This document shows, in pieces, positions 1 through 8,833 of a stretch of 64,000 nt of DNA. The notes under the pieces are model-generated. The model saw only the letters and a program-made list of their open reading frames with translations, was not told where the DNA came from and searched no databases. Each line of letters begins with the position of its first letter. Within the stretch, counting starts at the first letter, position 1. The DNA lies in NCBI RefSeq assembly GCF_000018865.1, contig NC_010175.1, forward strand, positions 186,001 through 250,000, written 5' to 3'. Position numbers and translations under genes: made by a program. Source of the stretch: Chloroflexus aurantiacus J-10-fl. Its GTDB lineage: Bacteria > Chloroflexota > Chloroflexia > Chloroflexales > Chloroflexaceae.

Positions 1-291
1 TCAGCAATTAGAACTATGCTCAAGCTCTTCCAACGGCTGGCAGAAGCTGACCCGGGTTTCCTTGACCGTTTTGCCGCAATGAAGCACGGCAGTAAACGGA
101 AATACATAGCCCGCAACAGGCTAGAACTCTATCCCGATCGGCCTGATTTGGCTAAACAATGCTCCGTTGAAATTATCCCCGGATGGTGGATGGGGAAAAA
201 CTTCAGTAAGCGTGATATCAAGCATATCATAGAAATGGCACTCGGAATTATATCTCCAACACTGCGGGCCAAAATACAATACGAATTGTAA
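1..291 (+). CDS. C-terminal part of an unrecognised conserved-looking protein (5' truncated)
   Basis: The reading frame is open from the first base of the window, so the visible 96 or so codons are only the C-terminal end; an ATG at 16 is internal to that open frame and need not be the start. The stop is TAA at 289-291. The segment is basic and aromatic, with a run around RPDLAKQCSVEIIPGWW and a following FSKRDIKHII helix. I have a weak memory of similar C-termini in small DNA-related proteins, but not enough to name a family. No partner gene is visible upstream. Coding status is likely because composition and frame stay protein-like to the stop; function is unknown. Confidence 0.45.
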   Translation, partial: SAIRTMLKLFQRLAEADPGFLDRFAAMKHGSKRKYIARNRLELYPDRPDLAKQCSVEIIPGWWMGKNFSKRDIKHIIEMALGIISPTLRAKIQYEL

Positions 292-432
292 GAAATATCC
301 TGGAGGCTATGCACTCGTATCGTCACCCAGGCATGAAGTGGAAAATCGGTCAGGCACTGACCGTAAGTGGCTGAGTGTGCCGGTGCTTGTCGAACGATGG
401 TCTGACTTCTACTATCAAGCAGAACCACCCCA

Positions 433-461
433 TTGACGCCAGGGAACAAAAGTGCTATGAT
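433..461 (+). promoter_or_regulatory. Sigma70-type promoter of kimA
   Basis: TTGACG at 433-438 and TATGAT at 456-461 are separated by exactly 17 bases. Transcription would begin near 468 and leave a leader of about 140 nt before the chosen kimA start at 610. This is seen directly in the sequence; activity is inferred. Confidence 0.65.
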
Positions 462-522
462 CCGGTGAGCGTCAGGGATGATGCGCAGGTTGATGATCTA
501 TCGACTCTGCGACCGACAGCCG

Positions 523-564
523 ACGGAACGCCGACTGCCGTGCGCGGTTTGCGTTCCGTTTTTT
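523..564 (+). terminator. Intrinsic terminator inside the kimA leader (attenuator candidate)
   Basis: ACGGAACGC (523-531) pairs perfectly with GCGTTCCGT (551-559), followed by six T from 559 to 564. It lies between the promoter at 433-461 and the kimA start at 610, so it could only act as a conditional terminator of kimA. A second hairpin, CGCAG/CTGCG around 485-509, precedes it. The block CCGACAGC just before the stem recalls the 3' conserved block of ydaO/yuaA (c-di-AMP) riboswitches, but only about 55 nt lie between the predicted transcription start and the stem, which is too short for that aptamer. Confidence 0.7.
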
Positions 565-609
565 ATGTGGAAACCGAATCAACGGCACCTTAGCAAGGAA
601 TGTGTGGCT

Positions 610-2460
610 ATGTTCGCCCAGCTTAAACGCATTCTGGTTGGAAGACCGATTGCAACTGAACACCAACATCACGAACGTCTTAACAAAGCAACTGCACTGG
701 CTGTCTTCTCTTCTGATGCGTTGTCCTCGGTTTCATATGCAACAGAAGCAATCCTCACAATCCTGGTTTTAGGCGGCAGTGTCGCATTAGGACTTTCGTT
801 GCCAATTGCGGCAGCGATTGCCGGATTGCTGTTGATTGTCGGTTTTTCCTACCGGCAAACAATTCATGCCTATCCGCAAGGCGGTGGTGGGTATATTGTC
901 ACCCGCGATAATCTGGGCGATCTACCGGGTCTGGTTGCTGCCGGTGCGCTGCTGATCGATTATGTCTTGACAGTGGCTGTGAGTATTTCCGCCGGTGTGG
1001 CAGCCATTACCTCGCTCGCAACGAACTGGGGTTTCCCAACACTACGCGATCATGCCGTTGAGATTGCGTTGGTTTGTATTTTGATCGTTACGATTGCCAA
1101 TCTGCGCGGTGCCAAAGAGAGCGGTTTTATCTTCTCGATCCCAACATATGCGTTCATCAGCGGTATCTTGTCGATGATTGTCTTCGGTATCGCCCATGAT
1201 TTGATGTTCGGTGCCGACCCTGTTGTCCACTCGATTGATCCCGACATTCCACCGACCGGTGAGGTATTATCGCTCTGGCTCATTCTGCGCGCTTTCGCCG
1301 CCGGTTGTACGGCACTCACCGGGATTGAGGCCATCAGTGATGGTGTGCAGGCGTTTAAGCCACCGGAGGCGCGTAACGCTGCTATTACGCTGACCTTGAT
1401 GATTAGCCTGCTGGTGACGATGTTTCTTGGGATTACCTGGCTGGCCTATACGCATCAGGCTGTACCAAATGAGTTTACCCACGAGACGATTGTCTCGCAA
1501 ATTGCCCGCACGATCTTTGGGGTGGGGCCGCTCTACGTCTTCATCCAGATAGCAACCGCCCTGATCTTAGTATTAGCCGCTAACACCGCCTTTGCCGATT
1601 TTCCGCGCCTCGCGTCATTTCTATCGCGTGATCGCTTCTTGCCGCGTCAGTTCTCTTCGCGCGGTGACCGGCTGGTCTTTTCCAACGGGATTCTGGTGCT
1701 GGGGCTGTGCTCTGCGGTGCTGGTTGTGATCTTTCAGGCGAATGAGATCGCGATGTTGCCGCTGTACGCGGTGGGTGTATTCACTTCATTCACCCTCTCG
1801 CAATCAGGGATGGTGCGCCGGCATTTTCGCCGCAAGCAACCGGGCTGGCACTACAGTGCGATGATTAACGGTATCGGAGCTACGCTGACGGGCATTGTGC
1901 TGGTGATTTTGATGGTCACCAAGTTCGTTCATGGCGCATGGATGGTAATTACGGCGATTCCGATCCTGGTGATGGTCTTCCGCGCCATCAATCAGCACTA
2001 CCAGCGTGTGGCGGAGCAGTTGTCGCTAAGCGGTGCTATCCTGCCGCCGGAACTGCGTCGGCATACAGCAATTGTGCTGGTGAGTGGGATTCATCGCGGC
2101 GTTCTCCCCGCTTTACAATACGCCCGTTCGATTGCGCCCGATAATGTGACAGCGGTGTATGTCGATCTTGACCCGGAAGCGACGGCGAAGCTCCGCCAGC
2201 GCTGGCAGAATTGGGGATGTGATATTCCGCTCGTAGTACTTGAGTCGCCGTATCGCTCGTTGATCAATCCGATCTTACGCTACATCGAAGAGGTTGAGTC
2301 GCGCTATGGTGATGATGTGATCACGGTTATCTTGCCCGAATTTGTGCCGGCGCGGTGGTGGGAGCATCTCTTGCATAACCAGACCGGTTTGCTGATCAAA
2401 ACGGCATTGCGCTTACGCGGTACAGTCGTGACCAGCGTACCATACCGCTTAGCGCGTTGA
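610..2460 (+). CDS. kimA: KimA-type (YdaO-like) potassium transporter, APC superfamily
   Basis: The 616-residue protein matches the B. subtilis KimA (YdaO) family from end to end: the N-terminal FSSDALSSVSYATE segment, the YPQGGGGYIV segment, DYVLTVAVSISAGVAAI, a CTALTGIEAISDGV segment and VLAANTAFADFP. It has about twelve hydrophobic segments, then a soluble C-terminal domain of about 150 residues from roughly residue 465. KimA proteins import potassium, driven by protons, and the Bacillus protein is inhibited by c-di-AMP. The same frame is open back to an ATG at 478, but the start at 610 fits the family length (about 607) and has AAGGA 8-10 nt upstream; the longer reading would translate through the leader terminator. 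It is convergent with the kinase gene, with only 16 bp between the stops. Confidence 0.88.
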   Translation: MFAQLKRILVGRPIATEHQHHERLNKATALAVFSSDALSSVSYATEAILTILVLGGSVALGLSLPIAAAIAGLLLIVGFSYRQTIHAYPQGGGGYIVTRDNLGDLPGLVAAGALLIDYVLTVAVSISAGVAAITSLATNWGFPTLRDHAVEIALVCILIVTIANLRGAKESGFIFSIPTYAFISGILSMIVFGIAHDLMFGADPVVHSIDPDIPPTGEVLSLWLILRAFAAGCTALTGIEAISDGVQAFKPPEARNAAITLTLMISLLVTMFLGITWLAYTHQAVPNEFTHETIVSQIARTIFGVGPLYVFIQIATALILVLAANTAFADFPRLASFLSRDRFLPRQFSSRGDRLVFSNGILVLGLCSAVLVVIFQANEIAMLPLYAVGVFTSFTLSQSGMVRRHFRRKQPGWHYSAMINGIGATLTGIVLVILMVTKFVHGAWMVITAIPILVMVFRAINQHYQRVAEQLSLSGAILPPELRRHTAIVLVSGIHRGVLPALQYARSIAPDNVTAVYVDLDPEATAKLRQRWQNWGCDIPLVVLESPYRSLINPILRYIEEVESRYGDDVITVILPEFVPARWWEHLLHNQTGLLIKTALRLRGTVVTSVPYRLAR

Positions 2461-2476
2461 TCTGCTCACAATGATG

Positions 2477-3307
2477 CTAGCCGTGATCGGGGACACGAGC
2501 CATCCGTTGGGCAATCTGTACCCGATCCGGTAATGCCATATCACCGACTCCCTCAACAACACATGCCGCCGCCGCAGCAGCAAAGTGAGCCGCTCCTACC
2601 GGATCGCCGGTTTCCCACAGGCGAATCAGAAACGCGGTGGTGAAGACATCACCGGCGCCGGTTGGATCACTCTCTTGGGCAGGAAACGCCGGGATGTGAT
2701 GCGGTTTACCGTGGATGAAGAGGGTGGCACCCGCTGCCCCGTGGGTCACGATCCCGATTGGTACCAGCCGGGCGTAATACGCAGCTAGCTCATCATCACC
2801 GGCGACATCCTCGCTGCTGAGCGTCAGAACGTGGAGATGCCTCAGTTCCGCAGGAGTCGGTCGCCAGCGTCGAGGCCGGATCGGTGTTGGCAGATCGGTA
2901 TTCCAATCGCGTAACCAGCCTTGTGCAGTTGCGCCAATCAGGGCACCAGGAAACGCACCGGCCAGGTCTGGTGAACACTCATGCAGTACCGGCCCCAACA
3001 GCACGATTGGCGCTGTCCGCCATGCCGCCGGTAGAGCGGTGACCGGGATAGACGGCGCAATCGCATGTAGCCATTGCTGCCGTCCGGCAGGTGTGTAGCG
3101 ATTCTCGAAGGTAGAACTGAACGTTGTGGGCAGGCTGATCCAGGCAACGCCAGGCGGAGCAGGCTCGACGCTGGCCGTCACAATGGCTGCACGCAGGCCA
3201 AGGCGCTGGGCCAGCAGAGCAGCAAAGCGAGCTGTACCGCCAGGAGCAGTAGTCTGCTGCGGTAACAAATCACGGGTAACGTGGCCGATGGCAACAAATT
3301 CGATCAT
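2477..3307 (-). CDS. PfkB-family carbohydrate/nucleoside kinase
   Basis: A 276-residue ribokinase-like protein. The N-terminus (FVAIGHVTRDL, then GGTARFAALLAQRLG) is the substrate-side start of PfkB kinases, and DPTGAGDVF near residue 225 is PfkB signature 2, with the aspartate that acts as catalytic base. The ribokinase family phosphorylates sugars, nucleosides or related small molecules with ATP; the substrate cannot be told from the sequence. The start at 3307 was chosen because the conserved fold begins there; the frame is open further upstream to 3418 but those residues are unlike the family. It is monocistronic and convergent with kimA. Confidence 0.8.
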   Translation of the reverse strand: MIEFVAIGHVTRDLLPQQTTAPGGTARFAALLAQRLGLRAAIVTASVEPAPPGVAWISLPTTFSSTFENRYTPAGRQQWLHAIAPSIPVTALPAAWRTAPIVLLGPVLHECSPDLAGAFPGALIGATAQGWLRDWNTDLPTPIRPRRWRPTPAELRHLHVLTLSSEDVAGDDELAAYYARLVPIGIVTHGAAGATLFIHGKPHHIPAFPAQESDPTGAGDVFTTAFLIRLWETGDPVGAAHFAAAAAACVVEGVGDMALPDRVQIAQRMARVPDHG

Positions 3308-3437
3308 CGTGGAGTGACTCCAATTACATCGAACTATGCATAATGGTGTGCAGATTATACCAGAGAGGTGCGCGAAGGGGAGGTTGGGGTTGGCGGGTTC
3401 ATAGATCGGCGGGTTCATAGCCCGGCGGCTTAAAACC

Positions 3438-3670
3438 TTGCCTCAATTCGCGGAAGGCCGGCAGGGCTGCCTGGTGGCGGGGTGTGGGTGCCGGGCGGCG
3501 GGTTTCATGGGTCGGCGGGTTGAAACGCTGCCTCAATTCGTGGAAGCCCCTCCGGGGCTGCCTGGCAGCGGGGTGTGGGTGCCGGGCGGCGGGTTAATTC
3601 ATCGGCGGGTTTCAGGAGTCGGTGGGTTAAAACCCTGCCTCAATTCGTGGAAGCCCCTTCGGGGCTACCT
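3438..3670. repeat. GC-rich tandem repeat, 90-107 bp units
   Basis: Three imperfect units share TAAAACCCTGCCTCAATTCG, then GGAAGCCCCTCCGGGGCT, then GGCGGGGTGTGGGTGCC; the CCTCAATTCG marker falls at 3441, 3531 and 3638. The GCCCC(T/C)CCGGGGC part can fold into a hairpin. A related unit lies at 26540-26640. The third unit is interrupted after 3670 by the inserted element and resumes at 4545. I see no gene from 3308 to 4652. Confidence 0.75.
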
Positions 3671-4544
3671 CTATGCATTACCCACATGTCACGCTGCGTT
3701 AGGCCAGGCTGCAAGCACTCTCTGTGGCGCGGGCTTCCAGCCCGCGTGCCGGCATCATCGCCACCGCCGTCAGGTGCTGGCCGTGGCCGCTGGTGCGCAG
3801 GCACGAACCAAGTGTAACAACACCGCTACGCCCAGGTATCGCATGTATGCCTGACTGACTCGATGATTGTCACGAGCACATCCAGTACCGCCGTGACCAG
3901 GATGGGTAACGGTGGGCCACGCGCCGGATCGTGAGCACGGCTGGCGCGGCAGCATGGCTGCCGCACTCCAAACTACGCGACACGGGTAATGGTGGTCGGC
4001 AACGGTATCGACACTGAAACGTGATCCCACTGTGCGCAGAGCTGCGGGGTAACCGCTGCGACCTCCACGTGATCGCGAGCGCGGCTGGCGCGGCAGCATG
4101 GCTGCCGCACTCCAAACTACGCGACACGCACATGATGCGTGAGTAAGGCAACCCATCCGGCACGTGATAGCACGGCTGGAGCTGCGCGCTATCACCGGGC
4201 CAGTTGCCCACAACAGCATCCATAGCGATCATCACCGCTGATACGCACGTAGTTGACACCAGGTATGGGTAATGCGTAGCCGGGTGGGAGAGGGGAGGGC
4301 AGACATTTGATCGAGGGCTTCCTGATAGGGTAGACGTTGTATTCGTTCATCTATCCTGGCCGTCCGTGAATGCCGCCAGGGGCGGGAGCTTGCGTTTGGC
4401 TCCTCCCTCCAGCACTGGTACCGGCACCATGCGCGCCGGAGGCGCGCGCTCCCAGCTCCCGGCTGGGGAGCACACCCGTCATCACGCCCCCGACCCGCGC
4501 CGGCACGCGGGCAATGCAGTATTCGCGTTATGGGTAATACATAG
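3671..4544. mobile_element. Non-autonomous insertion element with terminal inverted repeats and 10-bp target duplication
   Basis: The left end CTATGCATTACCCA (3671-3684) is the inverted counterpart of the right end TGGGTAATACATAG (4531-4544), with one mismatch. The element is flanked by a perfect direct repeat, GGGGCTACCT at 3661-3670 and 4545-4554, and removing it restores a normal unit of the surrounding tandem repeat. A further inner end, TGGGTAATGCGTAG, lies at 4266-4279, so the insertion may be composite: a 609-bp core homologous to 31869-32346 plus a 265-bp extension. It holds two copies of the GCGGCAGCATGGCTGCCGC core (3946-3973, 4090-4117). No transposase-length frame is present. Confidence 0.75.
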
Positions 4545-4652
4545 GGGGCTACCTGGCGGCGGGGTGTGGGTGCCTCCAGCCCCAACGGGGCTTACATGCT
4601 GTCAGGGATGGCTTTAGCCCACCTGACCCGGCGGGGCTACCCGGCGGCGGTA

Positions 4653-5549
4653 CTAAGCCACCACAGTCTGCTCACCAACTTTACGCAACCACGGCAAGAG
4701 AATATCGAGAAATGCAGCCGGTGTCTCATCGAACGGACAATGACCGCTGTCGGGGATGATTTTGATCTCGGCGTGTGGGATCATCCGTTGCCTGATAATT
4801 TCGGCATGGGCGGGTGGAATCGAGCGATCTTCGGCTCCCCAGATGAGGAGCGTGGGTTGTTTAATTTCGCCGGGCGTAAGGTCGAGGACTAGATTGGCAA
4901 ATTCACGGCTGACTTTCAGGTATGAACCTGCACCATAACGGCGAAGCGGGCCACTAAATAGCTCAACCAGCTCCGGGGTGACACATTCTTTGCGATGGTA
5001 CGCCGACAACAACCCCTGCCGTACCCCCCAGCGATTGCCGAATACGCCGGCCAGTGCCTCGCCAATCAGCGGTGAACCTATGGCATCGAGCATGAAACGA
5101 TCAAAGGTGCTGAGTGGCCGTGCCTGTAACTGTGCTCCTGAGCTGTTGACCAGAACCAGGGCATGTACCAGATCAGGGTAGGCACGCGCCAGTTGCGCGC
5201 TGACCACACCTCCCATCGAATGACCAACCACCACCGCCGGACGACCAATCGTATTGCGGATCAATGCTGCGGCCTGGGCTGCCCACCGTTCGCGACTGGG
5301 CCGACCGGCAGGCCGCGCCGAGTAACCGAAATAGTAGAGATCGAGAGCGTATAACGTCTGTTCACCGGCAATTGCTCTCATCACCGGACGCCAGTGTTCG
5401 ATGAGGGCACCATACCCGTGGATCAAGAGCACCGGCAAGCCCTGGACGGGTGAGGACATCCAGACCCGCATTAAGCCATCAGGGCCACTGCGGTACTCCT
5501 CCCGAATCTCAAATTTGCGGGTGGTATTGATTTCGGTTGGGGTTGACAT
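4653..5549 (-). CDS. Alpha/beta hydrolase-fold protein
   Basis: The 298-residue protein shows the expected landmarks: an oxyanion-hole HGYG near residue 44, the nucleophile elbow GHSMGG with the catalytic serine near residue 110, an aspartate in WGAEDRSIPP and a histidine in DSGHCPFDE. The cap region lies between about residues 145 and 225. The reaction (esterase, lipase, lactonase or C-C hydrolase) cannot be decided. The start at 5549 has GAGGA seven bases upstream. It is read on the same strand as the DUF4097 gene behind it, but a strong terminator at 5583-5625 lies between them, so it is probably transcribed alone. Confidence 0.85.
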   Translation of the reverse strand: MSTPTEINTTRKFEIREEYRSGPDGLMRVWMSSPVQGLPVLLIHGYGALIEHWRPVMRAIAGEQTLYALDLYYFGYSARPAGRPSRERWAAQAAALIRNTIGRPAVVVGHSMGGVVSAQLARAYPDLVHALVLVNSSGAQLQARPLSTFDRFMLDAIGSPLIGEALAGVFGNRWGVRQGLLSAYHRKECVTPELVELFSGPLRRYGAGSYLKVSREFANLVLDLTPGEIKQPTLLIWGAEDRSIPPAHAEIIRQRMIPHAEIKIIPDSGHCPFDETPAAFLDILLPWLRKVGEQTVVA

Positions 5550-5582
5550 GATCTATATCCTCAATCTAGTTTGGGTCACTTA

Positions 5583-5625
5583 AAGCAACAAACGTGGTAT
5601 ACCTGTTATCAGGATACCACGTTTG
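5583..5625 (-). terminator. Intrinsic terminator behind the DUF4097 gene
   Basis: CAAACGTGGTAT (5589-5600) pairs perfectly with ATACCACGTTTG (5614-5625), and CCT/AGG extend the stem into the loop. On the minus strand the stem is followed by TTGCTTTA. It lies 30 bp past the stop at 5655. Confidence 0.7.
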
Positions 5626-5654
5626 CAAATACTATGCACAGATTTTGCCTGCGA

Positions 5655-6728
5655 TTATTTGTACAGGCGGAGGGTAATGTCACCAGAAGTTGTGTTGGTC
5701 TTCAGAACGGTGCGGCCCTGGCCGAACGTGGCCGTAAATGAGCGCGAGTTAGCCGACAGCGCAGACAGTTCCGACGGGATGTTTATCCTTCCACTCACGG
5801 TTGTGAACGTCATCTGTGTATCAAGTGGCTCTCGCAGAACGAGTTCAACATTCCCGGCAATCGTCTCTATCTCCTGGCGTTCGGCAGCCGGTTGGCCGGT
5901 AAAGCGTACATCACCGCTCGTCGTACTGATGGTAAGCCGGGATGCCTCGGTAGCCTCGACAGCCACTCTGCCGGAGACGGTACCGATCACAGCAGTATTA
6001 AATGAACCTTGTAAGGTAACATCACCATCAATAGCCTGAATATCGAGATCGGTGAATTGACCATTCACATCCGTATCGCCACCAATGGTCACAACTTTTA
6101 GTCCGCCACGATGATCGCGCAGTTCAATATCGCCGCCGGTTGTGTTCACGGTCAGTTGACCGCTAGTACGGTCGGCAACCACATCACCGCTGACGGTAGT
6201 GATCGTTCCGCTCGCCTCAATCTGGCGCAGCGTTACATCACCTGAAACTAATTCAACGTTGAACGTTACATCGCGTGGCAGGGACAGTTCGAGGCTTGCA
6301 TACGGATCGCGGCCAAAATACCACATTATCTGCGGCTGACGGCGCACATGGACGAAGAGTGTGTCACCCCGCTGTTCGACCTCTATCGTAATCTGGGCCG
6401 CAGCCGCAGCCGCAGCGTTGGCTGCCCATCCAAAACCACGCCGCTCGCCACGTAAGATGACCTCTTCCCCATCGGTTGCCGATAATGTCACCTGATCATT
6501 GACACCAGTCACTTCGACGCGGCTGACGGCGAAACGCTGGACTGGTAGCGTTTGAGCACTATTTTCACGGGCCAGTTGCAGGTCAAAGCCGGCAATTGAG
6601 CCGCGACTGACCAGTTCAAACAGTAACCAGCCCAGTCCACCTATGATTAGCATAATCCCCAACAGACGGCGTCGGAGAGGATATTCAGGTGGACGTTGTG
6701 GGGAGACAGGCGGTTCAACGGTTTTCAT
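5655..6728 (-). CDS. DUF4097-type putative adhesin with N-terminal membrane anchor
   Basis: The 357-residue protein begins with a short cytoplasmic, proline-rich stretch and one membrane segment (about residues 25-43), so the rest is probably outside the cell membrane. From about residue 150 to the end it consists of short repeats of the type VSGDVTLR, TTSGDVRF, TVSGRINI and TTSGDITL, which is the hallmark of the right-handed beta-helix DUF4097/DUF4098 family. The biochemical role of this family is not known; members are often found beside anti-sigma factors or PspC proteins, neither of which is seen here. It carries a run of eight alanines near residue 104. Confidence 0.8.
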   Translation of the reverse strand: MKTVEPPVSPQRPPEYPLRRRLLGIMLIIGGLGWLLFELVSRGSIAGFDLQLARENSAQTLPVQRFAVSRVEVTGVNDQVTLSATDGEEVILRGERRGFGWAANAAAAAAAQITIEVEQRGDTLFVHVRRQPQIMWYFGRDPYASLELSLPRDVTFNVELVSGDVTLRQIEASGTITTVSGDVVADRTSGQLTVNTTGGDIELRDHRGGLKVVTIGGDTDVNGQFTDLDIQAIDGDVTLQGSFNTAVIGTVSGRVAVEATEASRLTISTTSGDVRFTGQPAAERQEIETIAGNVELVLREPLDTQMTFTTVSGRINIPSELSALSANSRSFTATFGQGRTVLKTNTTSGDITLRLYK

Positions 6729-6840
6729 GGTTTATTCCTTACACGTTATTGAACATGAACATATTAACAATGGACAAAACATCTTGTAACTGTCAGGTCA
6801 AGATGACACAACCCTGCGCAGACCGGTAAGCTTCCAATCT

Positions 6841-7362
6841 CTACTCCATCCGACGCCGTACCGACAACGAGAGTTGCAATGTCGGCCAATTCAGAACATA
6901 CGCACGCTGATCTGGTGTTTCAGGGCTTTGTGGGTGCATAGCAGCCTTTGCCACCGTTTGCCAGCGGCGGGCCACTGTTGCCAGGGCTTCGTCGCCACTA
7001 AATCCGTGGCGCACCAGCCAGCAGCCAACGGTCATGCCGGTACGGCCAACTCCACCGAGACAGTGAAGGTAGACGGTCGCGCCCCGGTTGAGCTGTTCGT
7101 CTATGGCAGCGAGGATGGCTTGCATCTGGGCCGGGGTAGCAGGCAGACCGAAATCGGGAATACTGAAACGCTGATGGTGCATGGGTGATGGTAATGCGGG
7201 CGCGTAAGACCAGGCTTCGCCCGGTGTGGTAAGATCAATGAAACAGGTGATTCCTGCGGCCTGATACCACGCAAGTCGCTGGATGTCAGCGGCGGTCGGA
7301 AAAGGATATTCCCCGGCGATAAATCTCTCTGTCACCAGATATGCGTTGGGATGAGGAAGCAT
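6841..7362 (-). CDS. Dual-specificity/tyrosine protein phosphatase-like protein
   Basis: The 173-residue protein carries the C-x5-R active-site loop in HCLGGVGRTGM (near residue 102), with the nucleophilic cysteine and phosphate-binding arginine. A general-acid aspartate may lie in FSIPDFGLP, about 35 residues earlier, as in cyclin-dependent-kinase-inhibitor-3-like and other atypical phosphatases. Substrate unknown. It is divergent from the NYN gene at 7471, so the 108-bp gap between them holds both promoters. Confidence 0.82.
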   Translation of the reverse strand: MLPHPNAYLVTERFIAGEYPFPTAADIQRLAWYQAAGITCFIDLTTPGEAWSYAPALPSPMHHQRFSIPDFGLPATPAQMQAILAAIDEQLNRGATVYLHCLGGVGRTGMTVGCWLVRHGFSGDEALATVARRWQTVAKAAMHPQSPETPDQRAYVLNWPTLQLSLSVRRRME

Positions 7363-7435
7363 AGCGTAGAACGCCGATCAATCAATCAAGGAACTATCAT
7401 TATCAACGTCACCAAAAGCAGATTATGCATATTCT

Positions 7436-7464
7436 GCTTTAACCAATCACTCTTCAGGTACAAT
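7436..7464 (+). promoter_or_regulatory. Possible promoter for a leaderless NYN-domain mRNA
   Basis: TACAAT at 7459-7464 stands six bases before the ATG at 7471, so transcription would start on or next to the start codon. The -35 region is weak (GCTTTA at 7436-7441). No Shine-Dalgarno sequence is evident, which fits a leaderless message. Confidence 0.4.
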
Positions 7465-7470
7465 ACAGAC

Positions 7471-7965
7471 ATGCCTATTTTAATCGATGGCCACAATCTG
7501 ATCGGTCAAATGCCCGACATTGAACTCAGCGATCCCGATGACGAAGCAAAGCTGGTCGCTAAACTACGTCGCTACGTCGCCAAAAAGCGTGGCCGGAAAA
7601 TTGTGGTTGTGTTTGATGGTGGTGTCTATGGTCATCCCCAAAATCTCAACGGGTTCGGAGTTGAGACACGCTTTGTTAAACCACCACAGAATGCCGACCA
7701 CGAGTTGATCAGGCAAATTCGGGCGATTCGCCGCTGCGATGAGTGGCTGGTCGTCTCCTCGGATCGGGCAGTGGTCGGTGAAGCGCAAGCCCGTGGCATT
7801 CGGGTGATGTCGGCCCAAGAGTTTGCCCGCCGTTTGCAGATGCTCGATCAGCCGCGCATCAATGCGCGTGATAAACGGGGCGACCGCCCTTTGAGTAAGG
7901 CCGAAGTCGAAGAATGGCTACGTTTTTTTGGGGTTGATGAGGACGAAGATACCTTATACTACTAA
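7471..7965 (+). CDS. NYN (YacP-like) domain protein, probable ribonuclease
   Basis: The 164-residue protein opens with MPILIDGHNLIGQM, the first conserved aspartate block of NYN/PIN-like nucleases, and has further acidic blocks in VVVFDGG and VVSSDRAVV, with the pattern seen in YacP (Rae1-type) proteins. Such proteins are metal-dependent RNases. The C-terminus is short and acidic (DEDEDTLYY). The frame is open upstream to 7351 but the domain begins at 7471, and a -10 box sits immediately before. The methyltransferase gene starts four bases after its stop, so the two may share a transcript. Confidence 0.8.
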   Translation: MPILIDGHNLIGQMPDIELSDPDDEAKLVAKLRRYVAKKRGRKIVVVFDGGVYGHPQNLNGFGVETRFVKPPQNADHELIRQIRAIRRCDEWLVVSSDRAVVGEAQARGIRVMSAQEFARRLQMLDQPRINARDKRGDRPLSKAEVEEWLRFFGVDEDEDTLYY

Positions 7966-7969
7966 CGCT

Positions 7970-8833
7970 ATGCCAGACCCGGTTACAGAACAAAACCGTC
8001 GCTCGTGGAATGCGGTTGTGCCTGCCCACGTCAGCCATCGCGCCGATGAAGCGGCGTTTCTCCGCCAGGGCGGCTCAACGCTGTTCCCCGAAGAAGTGGC
8101 CCTGCTCGGTGATGTGCGCGGTTGTCGGCTTCTGCATCTCCTCTGCAATACGGGTGCGGATAGCCTGTCGCTGGCTGCGCGTGGTGCTATCGTGACGGGG
8201 GTTGATTTGAGCGATGCCGCTATAGCTCACGCACGGGCGTTGAGTGTTGCCAGCGGTATTCCGGCTACGTTCGTGCAGGCCGATGTGTACGAGTATCTGG
8301 CTGCCGCTGCCGCAGCCAATACCCGCTTTGAACGTATCTATGCCGGCTATGGTGTTATCTGCTGGTTGCGCGACCTCACGGCCTTTGCCAATGGTATCGC
8401 ACATCTGCTGGCACCCGGTGGCCGGTTTGTGTTGATGGAGTTTCATCCGGCCTCGAATATGTTCAACGCCGACTGGCAACTGGCTTACGATTATCCACAG
8501 GGTGGTCAAACGCTGACCCTGCCCGGTGTCGGCGATTATGTTGGTGCTGCCGACGGTGGGCTATCACCGTCCGGGTTTTTGCCCGGAGTACGCGATTTTG
8601 TCAACCCAGAGCCGTGTACCCTCTATCGGTGGGGGGTTGGTGAGGTGGTGACTGCCCTGGTGCAGGCCGGCTTGCGCCTGCACGTATTGCGAGAGTATTG
8701 TTACGTTAATGGCGAGCGACCGTTCACGCGCATGGTGGCAACTCCGGAGCGCCGGATGTATCCCCCGGCAGATGTGCCTGCAATCCCGCTGATGTACGGT
8801 CTGGCTGTAGAAAAGGATACGAGCGATGGATGA
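7970..8833 (+). CDS. Class I SAM-dependent methyltransferase
   Basis: A 287-residue Rossmann-fold methyltransferase: motif I is LLHLLCNTGADSLSLA (about residues 60-75), followed by the acidic strand end VTGVDLSD and QADVYEYL. The family of this LHLxCNTGxDxLSLA type methylates small molecules; the substrate is unknown. The start at 7970 is four bases after the NYN stop, and its stop overlaps the folB start by eight bases, so it is probably translated together with folB. Its place at the head of a run of pterin-type genes makes methylation of a pterin or of a sugar on it a possibility, which is inference only. Confidence 0.82.
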   Translation: MPDPVTEQNRRSWNAVVPAHVSHRADEAAFLRQGGSTLFPEEVALLGDVRGCRLLHLLCNTGADSLSLAARGAIVTGVDLSDAAIAHARALSVASGIPATFVQADVYEYLAAAAAANTRFERIYAGYGVICWLRDLTAFANGIAHLLAPGGRFVLMEFHPASNMFNADWQLAYDYPQGGQTLTLPGVGDYVGAADGGLSPSGFLPGVRDFVNPEPCTLYRWGVGEVVTALVQAGLRLHVLREYCYVNGERPFTRMVATPERRMYPPADVPAIPLMYGLAVEKDTSDG

